This document shows, piece after piece, positions 1 to 10,149 of a DNA stretch of 45,521 nt. The DNA is taken from NCBI RefSeq assembly GCF_001949145.1, contig NW_019091740.1, forward strand, positions 1-45,521, read 5' to 3'. This DNA is from Acanthaster planci (lineage: Eukaryota > Echinodermata > Asteroidea > Valvatida > Acanthasteridae). Within the stretch, counting starts at the first letter, position 1. Each line of letters begins with the position of its first letter. The position numbers and the translations under genes were made by a program. The notes under the pieces are model-generated. The model saw only the letters and a list, made by a program, of their open reading frames with translations, made no database searches and was not told the DNA's origin.

Positions 1-1200
1 TCCAGTTGGCCGCTGTCATGTCAAAGGCACTCATGAATAAGCATGTGTTGGTTCCTTTACAAAAATGGTGAAAATTTGAAGAGCAATTATTATTAAGACT
101 AAACTAAAAAACAAGCAAATCATGGAAATGGCTTCATGTAAACAAAATATGCTCGTACTGTTTTGATGGTAATTTCGATGCTGGACATCATACAGTGTAT
201 CTCTAATAATTATCCTCGATATGATTTTGAGTCATATAATCCAAAAGATTTGATAGTGTCTGAAATATCTTTACAATGTGAAGCTATGGCTAGAATTTCT
301 TTTGTCGTGTCTGATTAGTTTCACAGCTGGTAATGAGTGGGTCTAAATAACAGCCATTTTGTATGATGCAATTAATCGTTTTCAATACCAAAGTGCACAC
401 ATTTTAATCAAAGAAAAAAATACTTTTTTTGATGATGAACCTTTGACAAGTATTTCAGAAAACTGTATCATCAGTAGTAAGCAAAATACCCTGGTTTGAA
501 ATATATCTGGTTTTAATTTCTTAAGATCTAAATGAATGACTTGAAGTGATATCCAAATATGACATCACCATTCTGATTAAGTTAGTTTTCTTCAGTGTGT
601 ATAAAGCAACTTCAAAGGCAGTGCATTATTCAATACGACGGCTGACAATACTCTTACAGTAACTGATAACGTGGAAGGTCATGAACATCATAAAGCATGT
701 TGAAGTACGGTAACTGTCCCTATGAAATTTGAATCATTGCTAACTACACGTATATATACATGTACATGTATGTCAGAAAGGGTTATTTTGATTTTTACAT
801 GATACTATTTGAGAACAAAGTATTTATACATGTAACATCATTTAGAAAGTTCAACAAAAGAATCCCGCATTTTTTTCTGGTAAATCAAATGTGACATTCA
901 TTGGAAGGGAAATGTGATCAGAAGTGTATACATCACGCATATACATGTACATGTAGTGTATACATGTACCATCTTTTTTTTATTAAAGCAACTAGACAAT
1001 ACTTTCAACTTCAAAATTGTAACTTAATCTCTAATGACAGAAGATTTGTGCGATATTTATAAAAAAAATTACTTAACATGTACATGTGTAATCAAATCAA
1101 TTGTAATTTTGAGCCCTGTACATTAAAGGAAATATTTAACAGGATAAAAGGAAAATTTCCATAAAACGTGTATTGATCGTGATCACATCATGTGTTTCTT
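1..1200. other. AT-rich non-coding stretch
   Basis: I see no coding exon here. The stretch is AT-rich and holds scattered short TACATGTA runs (for example near 750-770 and 940-960). An AATAAA lies on the minus strand at about 968-973. It could serve as a polyadenylation signal for the minus-strand gene remnant at 2-4 kb, but nothing ties it to that gene. Confidence 0.5.
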
Positions 1201-2280
1201 AATGTTGAAAGGTGTAATTATACAGTTGGCAACGTTACAAATTGAGGTAACAAATAATCATCAAGGCTAGGAAAATACCAGCAAACCGTCTCACTGGACT
1301 TACATGTACTTACACTGATCACACCAACTTATTTATACATGTAATTAGACCTTTAATAATTAAATTATTATCCTTTGTATAAACTTTGAATAATCCTTGT
1401 CATTTTCAAAATATTCATGTATGATTATTGTTTTTAGTCTCAAAATGTGTGAAAATACTTTTCAACACGATGTTTAGATTTAAATTGTGCTGAAACACGT
1501 TCACGAGTTGGATCATTGTTAAGTTTGCAGCCATAGCTTTGTTGGCGTTCAAAGGTGTCATCATACAGCAATTTTGCAAATCAAGACTACAAATTACGGT
1601 TAACAGAAGGAAAATACCAGCAAACCTTCTCACTGGACCTGCTTACACTAATCACACCAATTGATTGATTTCAACATGATAGAACAATTTAAAATTATAC
1701 TTACTGTATTGGAAAGAGACTCAATAGTTGGAGCATTGATTAGTGGTCAATCATAGGTTTGTTGACATTCAAAGTTTTAACTACATATGTACATTGTATG
1801 CAGATGGCGAGATTGTACATTTTTTTACATGAAGCCTTGATGAAAATGCATGTACATGTACACTGCAGGCTATGTGAAAGGCAGGCAAAACACCATTATA
1901 AGCAATCTACATGAATTCAATTACACTTGCACTGGTCAGAGCATGTGATATGTGATTGGATCTCTGATAATAAATTGCATATTTTTGTGTTTTAAAATTA
2001 TTTTAAAATAGTTTCAAACATTTTTAAATGTTGAACCATGCAATTTTTCAGCATAATTGGACAGATTTAAAATCATGCTTAATGTATCACACACGAGCAA
2101 ATTTGGTGCTTTTTTATCATAAGGTACAATCAAAAATTGGTTAGCAGTTGTATTAAATTATACAAATGGCAAGGTTACAGATGCATAAATGAACATGTAC
2201 ATGTTATGGTCCAGAGGAGTAAAATATGAGTAAGTCTTTTTATTGGTCCTGCTTACACTGGTCATACTACCATGTTTAAA
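1201..2280. repeat. Four diverged tandem repeat units
   Basis: A recognisable module recurs with anchor words near 1310 (CTTACACTGATCAC), 1644 (CTTACACTAATCAC), 1923 (ACACTTGCACTGGTCAG) and 2250 (CTTACACTGGTCAT). The spacings are about 334, 279 and 327 bp. The first two units also share AAATACCAGCAAACC followed by TCTCACTGGAC. The units are strongly diverged. The last one overlaps the 3' end of the open frame of the neighbouring gene remnant, so that exon edge may have seeded the array. Confidence 0.5.
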
Positions 2281-3196
2281 TTTCAGTGTCCTTTTTTGTC
2301 CAGTTGAGGCACTTTGTGTGCACCCAAGATTGGCATATATTTCTGCATTCTCACATCCTACCCACTGCCAATCCTTATCCTGTGCCTTATATTTTTTCTC
2401 ACAATGACAACAGTAATTAATTTGACTTGGGGTTACAAGTACATGTGCTTTCTTTACCTTGTTCTCTTTCAGTGCATCCAGTTCTTTTCGAGCTTTGTGT
2501 TGCTTTGGGACCTTGGTCGACAGTGTGACTCTACTTGATGATTTTACTGTGGTGACATTTGAGCTCTCTGAGGGTTTTGCAGTCTGATGACTTGACTCAG
2601 TAGGGTTATTCACCACTGGCTCGACGGTAGCATCTTTTGCCTCCAGCAAGTTAACTGGACGAAGAGGAAGCACCCCTATTGATTGCAATGCATCCTGAGA
2701 TATGGTTGCGCTTACTTCTTCATATCTTTCCACAGGTACACCCACAAAGTTACATTCTGCTGATGAGGTTTTGGATGGTGTCACCATAGCAGACTGTTTG
2801 ATTGACACGGTTAAAGTAAGGTCTGTGCTACGCCTACATGTAGTTTGAGGTGCTGAAGTTGTAGTGCATTTTGCTGGTGCAGGTGGTGCTGGAATGGCAA
2901 ATTGAGGGGTATTCCCTGGCCTTGGAATTTTGAGGACCTGCTACCCATTCCCATCAACCTGAACTTCAGCATTTTCAGGAGACAACCCCTTGGTACGATA
3001 TGCTTGACACCATTCTTCCTTGTTTGTCCAAATCCAAGTATCCTCAGGTCGATTGTTGTCCTGAAACTTGATGAACATGGACCCGTTGACCATTGTACAC
3101 ATATGTGTTGCTTTCGGGAGGAGTCCTTTTTTGGCATGATATTTACGCTGTCTCCTCTTTTTGGGATCCGGTTCATATTCATGGGAAACTGGTCCC
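2158..3196 (-). pseudogene. Exon 2 of unrecognised gene with PHD-like finger and in-frame stop
   Basis: A long open frame starts after the acceptor CATCACAG and would carry about 345 codons if one TAG at 2941-2943 were not present. The frame reads sensibly on both sides of the stop, and a single C-to-T change of a CAG codon explains it. With the stop the product is about 100 residues. Visible parts are a basic PKKRRQRK stretch (about residues 27-34, nuclear-localisation-like) and a segment rich in Trp (WIWTNKEEW). A Ser/Thr/Pro-rich middle follows. From about residue 277 there is a Cys-rich stretch (YCCHC, then WVGC, then LGC) that resembles a PHD-type zinc finger but lacks one Cys and the His. 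A donor-like GTAAGC at 2251-2256 could end the exon at 2257. Otherwise the frame stops at 2158. I do not recognise the family. A domesticated or dying transposon-derived gene is one possibility. The existence of the frame is fairly sure; the function is unknown. Confidence 0.55.
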
Positions 3197-3372
3197 CTGT
3201 GATGTTGTTAGTTCGCATAGCTGCAATAATGAAAATATACAATACTTTTTAGAAAATTTTAAACAGAAACAGTTCCATGCTGTATTTGGGCAATATCTAT
3301 CCGTGTGCATGTTGTAAGGATTAAACTAAAAGGTTTATACTAGTTACAAACATAAAAAATTAGTTCGTATTA

Positions 3373-3535
3373 CCCCCCCCCCATGATGCCAAGCAAATTG
3401 TAACTCCACCCTAAGCTTGCAAATCAAAAAAAAAAGGAGAGAGAAAAGAAAAAAATTCGGGGGCCTACCAAAAAAACCAATCAAACAAACAAACAAACAC
3501 CCCAACAACCCCAACTAACAAACAAACAAACAAAC
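3373..3535. repeat. C-run and (AAAC)n simple repeat
   Basis: A run of ten C at 3373-3382 is followed by an A/G-rich patch and an imperfect (AAAC)n tract at 3482-3535. They lie in the intron between the two exons of the minus-strand gene remnant. Confidence 0.8.
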
Positions 3536-3803
3536 TTGGAAAAAGGGGAATTTATTTCCAACTGACAAAAATCCAGCAGTTTTCAATCTTGAGGAAATGA
3601 ACCGAAAATAATTGATATGGTCTGTCGCAGTGCTAATAAAATGGATGAAATAAACAGAGGAACGAACGACATAAACCAGCCAAACTCAGCTCAACTCGCC
3701 CATGGAGCTATATGAATCACCACACTGTGAAACAAGTGTACAAGGACAATGACCTGATGAAACTGAAGAAATTATAAGAGGTGGCACACGACATAAAACA
3801 TAC

Positions 3804-3850
3804 CTTTGTGGAGGCTTTTGACCTCTGTGTTCTTGGTTTCCTTCACTCAT
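3804..3850 (-). pseudogene. Exon 1 of the same gene (start codon to donor)
   Basis: A 47-nt coding exon begins with ATG at 3848-3850, encodes MSEGNQEHRGQKPPQ plus two bases, and ends at a strong donor (GTATGT). Its phase (AG plus one base) matches the acceptor of the exon at 3196. The junction codon becomes AGG (Arg) and the frame continues into the long open frame. The exon lies 250 bp downstream of a CRE-containing promoter-like block on the same strand. The phase match and the position support a real first exon, but it is short and there is no transcript evidence. Confidence 0.5.
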
Positions 3851-4055
3851 TTTTCTCGCAGAGACAAACTACTGTATGTCAACATTTTTTAAACATTACA
3901 CTGTATTTACATCTGCCAAATAGCCAAATCAAGGTATGAAAACTATGGAGGTACGATCCTCCAATCAAAACAACTGGTCAATGACAGTGAGTTCATTGTC
4001 GCCAAGTCTAGCGGCACCGGCTGTACAGCCGTCAAATCTCGTTATTTTTTCAAAC

Positions 4056-4107
4056 TCTCGCGAGGAAAGTGACGTCATAATCACTTGACGACTTCAAGAT
4101 GACGTCA
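4056..4107 (-). promoter_or_regulatory. Promoter-like block: TCTCGCGAG plus two CRE palindromes
   Basis: A TCTCGCGAG motif lies at 4056-4064 and perfect CRE palindromes TGACGTCA lie at 4070-4077 and 4100-4107, in a local CpG-rich island. CRE sites bind CREB/ATF factors, and TCTCGCGAG-type elements are common in animal TATA-less promoters. The block sits 206-257 bp upstream of the minus-strand ATG at 3850, which suggests it is that gene's promoter. The motifs are near-symmetric, so orientation is inferred from the gene alone. Confidence 0.5.
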
Positions 4108-4177
4108 TCACCGCTTGATTAAGCGACGTAAGCAGGGACAAGCGACGTCGCTAGATTTTGGTTTGGTCCCTGACCTG

Positions 4178-4322
4178 TTTAATACTTTAAATCATGTACT
4201 TGTTCAGTGTTCTTGCTTGTTGAAAAAGTTTGGAAAAAAGTCAAGAAAATAAATTTGGTGGTGGACAACCGAAGAAATGGCAGAAAGTTGTCTCTGTATT
4301 CTCATTTCCTCTGGAGCCAATA
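4178..4322 (+). repeat. 145-bp direct repeat, left copy
   Basis: This segment matches 5654-5798 at about 141 of 145 positions in direct orientation, starting at TTTAATAC and ending at GAGCCAATA. The flanks differ. All four differences are T/C transitions, and three are TpG here against CpG in the right copy. The pair encloses about 1.3 kb that contains a minisatellite. It may mark the ends of a mobile element, but I see no clear TG...CA ends or target-site duplication. Confidence 0.85.
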
Positions 4323-5053
4323 CAGTTTTTCGGTGCTCGTCTCCGAAGAACATATTTTGGGTCCAGGGAGAGTGAGAACGGGCATTCTAAGTATGGTCCA
4401 CGCCAATCTGGATCAGATAGTATGCGGATCAGACCAATGACAGGCTGGGCTTCCTCGCGCGCTTTCCCAGTTTGCGCGGAAAGGCCGTCACTTTCTTGGT
4501 ATTCCCCACCATACATGTACATGTTTGCATCAAAATCCCACCCTCCCACCCAGGCTGGGTCAACTTGTAGAAATTTAGGCAACATGTTAAGCCACATCGA
4601 CTCCTATCGTGTGGAAATGGCTTGTACATGTACATTGTGGTTGCTTCGTTAAAAAATATATAATTATATAGGTGGGTCGTTGGGCTCATTCTTAGACAGG
4701 ATGCTTTGGAGCCAGCCTATTTTCGTTTAGCCTATGCCCTGAAACTCTTTTGTACTATTAACGTGTTCCTTTAGTCATAGGGTTGACCTCAATGCTGACC
4801 CTCCAGGCTTGGAAGTTATGGTTTGGACCGGGTAGCCCCTTTAAGCGGATACTGCCTTACCGGCTTACAGGTACATGTATATGGACTTAGTCTTGGGTTG
4901 GGTTGGCGTATCTTGCTGCCCTTTTGTGGGACTCGGAAGTCCTGGCGAGCTGGCGTCTTACTCTTCCCAGCTCCAGCATAGACTTGCGTAGTCCTGGCGT
5001 GCCTTGTGTTTTCTAACCAGCTTGATGGGGGGCTTGGTGTTCGGTCCTGAGGT

Positions 5054-5206
5054 GAGTTTGGTTGGTCTTACCAGCTCCGTGGGACTCAGTGTGGTCCTTG
5101 GTGTGAGCTTGGTTTGCCTTACCACCTCTGTGGGACTCGGTACAGTCCCTGATGCGAGCCTGGTTTATCCTACCGGCTCTGTGGGACTCAGTATGGTCCT
5201 TGGAGA
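5054..5206 (+). repeat. 51-bp minisatellite, three units plus partial
   Basis: Three consecutive 51-bp units run from 5054 to 5206 and share the core GTGGGACTCRGT followed by GTCC. A partial fourth follows, and degenerate pieces (TGGGACTCGG, GTCCTGGCG) extend back to about 4880. In one plus-strand frame the units read as 17-residue repeats with a conserved SVGL. I see no gene structure around them, so I treat this as a minisatellite rather than a protein repeat. Confidence 0.75.
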
Positions 5207-5653
5207 GCTTAACTGGTTTCTCACCGGCTCTGGAATCGTAGCTGTCGTCTCATTATGCTTGGACGTATGCTATATTTAAGCTTGGGGGTCTATTGGTCAC
5301 ACTAACCTGGTGGTATGTCTATTTAATTTGTGTAGGAAATGCCCCTTTTCCGGCCTGGGGACATCTTCCCGGGGCTAGCCTCCCTGTACCTTGGGGAGGT
5401 GGTTGTGGGAAGGGACCCTCCCGTTGGGAGGCGGAGTCTGCCAGATCGCTACAGGTTAGCAATTTTTCCAAATGGGGCCTCTTTTGTTTAGTTTTCGTTG
5501 AAGCACAGGGCTTTTCCAGGCGACAGAGCATTCCTTATTTTGACCAAAGTGTTGCTTTCTTGTTTCAAGTACAACCAGAAAACCGGTAAATCTGATCATC
5601 AATTAAAGCCCAGCTTGCAGTTTAGTTCGAAATTCATCTGATCTCTTACAGAT

Positions 5654-5798
5654 TTTAATACCTTAAATCATGTACTTGTTCAGTGTTCTTGCTTGTTGAA
5701 AAAGTTTGGAAAAAAGTCAAGAAAATAAATTCGGTGGTGGACAACCGAAGAAACGGCAGAAAGTTGTCTCCGTATTCTCATTTCCTCTGGAGCCAATA
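5654..5798 (+). repeat. 145-bp direct repeat, right copy
   Basis: This is the partner of 4178-4322. It keeps CpG where the left copy has TpG at three positions (near 5732, 5752 and 5771), so it looks like the less decayed copy or the younger insertion. Confidence 0.85.
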
Positions 5799-6159
5799 TG
5801 CAGATAATACATATGGGTAGCAATTTGGAAATCCAACAGAAACATCTCTTGTTTGCACTTGTTTCCACTTTTGTCTTCAGAAAACCCCCTAAAATTAATA
5901 TGGCTATTACTTTCTGATGTGAGTGAGATTTTTGGAGAACAAAATAAAACTTGAAAAAGTGTTTTTTTTTTCAAAAAGCATGAGATCCGTTCTGTGTGCA
6001 AGAGGGGTGAAACCAAAATGTGCGATATGTTTGGGTACCATCCACCATTCTCAGTTGATCACCTACAGGTACATGTACATATAAGTGGCGAATCAACATC
6101 TAAACCCTGTCTGAAGGGAACATAGCCTGCACTCCAGCCTGCGATTCTGCATAGTACAA

Positions 6160-6480
6160 GTGGTGCATACCGGTACCATTGCTGGGTCGCCATTTCTAAA
6201 GATTGGATTAACTCTAGCAATCTTCTTATCATTAGGAACTACACCACTTGGTATAGAGTGGTTTATGATAAGGGGCCCAGCAATAGTCGTCACAATTTCT
6301 TTCAGTAATGAACTACATGTAGTAACTGAATCAAAACCAGGACTAATTTTATTAGGTACGTGTAAGTTGTTTACAATGTCAATAATGTCTTCTTCTGTAG
6401 CAGGAGACAGAAAAATAGAATCTGAGTTAGGTTTCAATAGAAAGTCACAGAAATTAACATCTGAGGTATTTTTACTGGTT
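6160..6480 (-). mobile_element. Non-LTR retrotransposon reverse transcriptase fragment
   Basis: The minus-strand frame has the pattern that begins the reverse-transcriptase domain of CR1/Jockey-like LINEs: an ATEEDI segment, then NKISPGFDSVTT, then PLIINHSIPSGVVP, then KIARVNPIFRNGD. The frame upstream of its first Met also reads NFCDFLLKPNS, as in these elements. It breaks off just after the RNGD block, before the catalytic YADD box. It is therefore a short dead fragment with no activity expected. The clade assignment is tentative. Confidence 0.75.
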
Positions 6481-6746
6481 AATTATATTGGTACATGTAC
6501 CATCTACTGGTATCTCAATCATACTAATTTTAGATTGAGGTATATTTTGTACAATGTAAATTATTATTAACTGTTTTTGGCTTTCAGCTGGAACCACTAT
6601 TGTATCCAAAACAATTTAAGTTTAAATGCAAGTTATCAGTTTAAGGGCAAATCACGTGACATGAACTTAAAGGAGCCTTTTCAGGCACGTTTTTGAGCCC
6701 TTTGACTTTTCTTTGTACATGATTTCAAGCCACAGTATTTGTTGGC

Positions 6747-7030
6747 TATTAAAGTGATTGGCAACGAACACCTTGATAAAAGAAATATTCTCAACAGATG
6801 ACGTCACAGTGACATCATCGTATCATTGATTATTGATTTTTAATATTTATTTTAGCTCGGTGACTTTGTTCATGTATTCAGGTCACTATTTTGGTAACTT
6901 TGCGATGTTCAATTTTTATTAAAGTCATATCCAACAAAGACCCTGATATAAGACTCATGCAAGATTGATGACGTCATGATGACATCATCTTGTGATTTTG
7001 TAAATTGATTTTTATATATTTTTTCCCCAT
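6747..7030. repeat. 170-bp tandem duplication centred on CRE palindromes
   Basis: Two diverged units start with TATTAAAG at 6747 and 6917, exactly 170 bp apart. Each holds TGACGTCA (6799-6806 and 6969-6976), also 170 bp apart. After three bases each is followed by TGACATCATC, the mirror half of GATGACGTCA with one CpG turned to CpA. The array looks like two units of an originally symmetrical double-CRE element. Confidence 0.65.
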
Positions 7031-7189
7031 TAAACAACTCGAAATCCGAAACAGCTCTGTGGTTGTTGCTGTAACAACCACCACCTCTAGTTTTCCATAT
7101 TTTTTTATATTCCCTTTAACAGTCCCGAACTGTTTATTCAAAACTTCTGGAAAACGCCTCATCCTCAGTGATGTTTCTTCAAGTTGACT

Positions 7190-8280
7190 GTTTTCTATTG
7201 GGCTTCTTCAATTCTTGAGGAAAGGCTCACCATTTTAGATAACAGGACTTGGTTTTCAGGTTGTTCACGTATTGGAAATGAAGCAAACCAGTCCAGAGAG
7301 ACTTGTAAATGTACCGTAAGTACCGTTCACAACTCAAAAGTTGTGTGGTGCGTCTGTTCATTTTTGTCATTTTATGGATGTGTAATCCATGTTGTTTATT
7401 ATTCACTGGTCATTTGGTAAATGTAAAAAAAAAAATGCTGCATGGCCCACCCAGCAAGGACACTAATCCAACCCACCAAAACTGATTTCAAGGACTTGAG
7501 AAAATTAACGTCTAATGACAACACTCGTTCACACGGTTACACTTGAAGATTGCGTACCCGAAAGTGGCACTTATTTAAAGCCAAACACTAGGCACTTCAA
7601 AGTTTTGCTTCTAACGTTTGTGTATGGAGTAATATTTTAACCTGCAATCTTACAAAAGGTGAAATTTAATCAAACTCCAAATATTCTCATTCATAAATAT
7701 CCATTTCATTGGTACAAAGTTTGGGACCAATTTTTCTTTCGGAAGTGCAACTCTTTTAAATGTGCCCCAAAATATGTTTTACAAGTTTTAGTTCGGTAAG
7801 TGAGTGGAGTCAATAATGAATTACTAGAATTTGATCATTTTTTAAATTGAACTTTACTGAAATTTGTTTTGGAATTTTCTGAGGTTTTCAATAATAATGT
7901 TCATACCATTCACTTGTCACCCAGCGTCTGATTCAAGGCACTAGGTGAAGAGCGAATTCACACCAGGCCAATTTACCACACACCTTGGATATTGAAAACT
8001 GAAGTAAATGGTATACAAGTCTTACTTGCGTCCTTCGGTTTGCGACAAACAGGCAACTTGTCTTGTTCCAAAGCACATTATGATACATGTAGGTCTTTGC
8101 GTAAAATTATGTATTATCATGTGCCAAAGGTTCCACTTTCGGGTTTGACGAACTCCCCCCCCCCCCAGGTTCTGGTCAGGCAATGGGCCTGCCAATCTGG
8201 GAAAAAGATGCCCACAAGAAATCCATCTACATGTACATACATGTACACGTGTATGTACCGGTACAGTAATAAGGCAATTC
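7190..8280. other. Non-coding stretch
   Basis: I see no exon, RNA gene or clear mobile element here. It has a poly-A run near 7426 and a run of C near 8155-8166, followed by short TACATGTA repeats at about 8228-8250. Confidence 0.4.
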
Positions 8281-8283
8281 CGC

Positions 8284-10147
8284 GGTAACGGAATTACATT
8301 TCAGAACAAATTGACTGTTATTTTCCATGTTATGAATAAGTCGTATGACCTTCCTGATTTACAAACACTTAAGTAAGGTCTGGTTAAAGCCCTACATGTA
8401 CCATCAAACCTGTAATAAAATATTAAAATATCCTACATGTAGGAAAGTCCAAGGCCCAGAATGTTTTGGTAACGGAATTACATCAGAAAATGAAGCATTT
8501 TTTTCAAACATAAATTTTAAAACTATGAAATCTATAACATAAAGGCCACAGGTACCCATTTTTTTACCTGTAGTTCCAACTTTATTTTACCGGTAGCAGC
8601 AGTTTTAGGGTATTAATATATTTACAAATATTCCACACATTGTAAGTTTTCCAGTGGTAACAGGATTACAAAAAAGGGTAACGGAATAAGTTACACATGT
8701 GAAATCTACCTTGAAAAATGCCACATTTGTCAGCCTTAAACAGCTTAATCCTGCTTCAGTTTGTGGGTTAGGACTTGTTTCCAAGTATATCCAACAGTAT
8801 ACGATAAACATGGTAACGGAATTACACATTTACAAACTAGGAACACTGAATAACCTAATGTGCTGTGAAATCACAATATCATTGTCCGTACATGTACATG
8901 GACATGTACATGTACATGTACATGTACATGTATGTGTCAGTGCAGTTATGCATTACATATATTGCAATGCAGTCATCTACATGTACAATGCAAACATCTA
9001 AAGTGATTTGATCAGCAACCATATAAGCTAAGTGTAGTTAACAACAGTTGGACTGACCATGCTCGAATGCAAGGTACATGTAGTTGACCATCTCTAGTCG
9101 ACCTTGTGGAACCAACCTCTGAGGCATGGTCACACTGGCATTCAATAGGACTTAGGAGACATGGTGCTCAACAAGCAAGACGTCATCAAAACCTGCTTCT
9201 ACAGGATGTTTCCGACAACTTTTGTTTCCAGTGTACATGTACTTGATACAAAGGTGAAGTTTCACACATGCTTTTGACGTCAGTAGCGTTCTTTAACATA
9301 ATATGTAATCTAAAATACGTGTATATCTAAATTTCATAAAAAGAAGCTATGAATCAACAATGTGACTGAACTTTCAGTTCACAAATGTTTGTACATCTAC
9401 ACAAAAGTATACATGTAAATACCTCATAAATTATTTTCTAAGGCATATACATGTAATGCTAAAATAAACTACAATTTAATACGTAATGCATGTACGTGTA
9501 TAAACTCCTTCATGTGCATCAATGCAAGTAAGCCTACATGTATGAACAATTTGACCTGTTGCGTGTCATGGCTGTAGCAAAAGTGCAAAAAGTATGCATT
9601 TTGTAATGAGTACAAGTACATGTATGAAGTACACTGCAATCACTTATTGAGATTAACATTGCAAAAAGCAACGTTCAGTAAACTACTCCCAAGAATATTT
9701 ACTTTGGATAATACTCACCAATATGCTACATGTAAATGCTTCAACAAAGATAGATTAACAAGTACATTATATGGAGGGAAGTTTCCATGTGCTCTGTGCA
9801 AACACATGTAAGATATAAACTGCTACCCTCTAGTGGCACATTTAAAACAAAGAAACAGATGTGATTGATGCCCTCTTTGACCAAACAGAGAATCTCTTAC
9901 TCAAAGATTTACTTATACAGCCTCAAAACATGCATAGTTCTGAGATGTAATTCCGTTACCCTCTGTAATTCCGTTACCATGCAATTCCGTTACCAATGTT
10001 TCCATAGGAGTAAATACTTTTAAGTGAGAACTTAATGTTTGAGGTTATTACTAGGCAGATTAAGGAAGAGAATTTACAGTGGTGGAATAATTCTGTAAGA
10101 AACTGGTCGAGGAGAAAAATTTTTGTAACTTTGGAAACGGAATTACA
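8284..10147. repeat. Array of nine GGTAACGGAATTACA motifs, inverted between ends
   Basis: Forward copies occur at 8284-8298, 8468-8482, 8656-8670 (one variant), 8677-8695 (with a 3-base insertion plus one change) and 8812-8826. Three reverse copies lie close together at 9946-9960, 9964-9978 and 9980-9994, and one forward variant is at 10133-10147. Several copies are perfect 15-mers. The grouping, forward on the left and reverse on the right, resembles the inverted sub-terminal motif arrays of some DNA transposons. No transposase frame is visible between them. A non-autonomous element of about 1.9 kb is the simplest reading. Confidence 0.65.
8888..8932. repeat. TACATG microsatellite
   Basis: This is a tract of repeated GTACAT/TACATG units, self-complementary throughout, and the longest of many such tracts in the window. 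Confidence 0.85.
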
Positions 10148-10149
10148 AC

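Noticed and set aside
5004-5279. Small membrane protein with 17-residue repeats
   Set aside because: The repeats come from a 51-bp minisatellite. There is no promoter, splice context or conserved start.
4178-5798. LTR retrotransposon with 145-bp LTRs
   Set aside because: The repeats lack TG...CA ends, and no primer-binding site, polypurine tract or target duplication could be seen.
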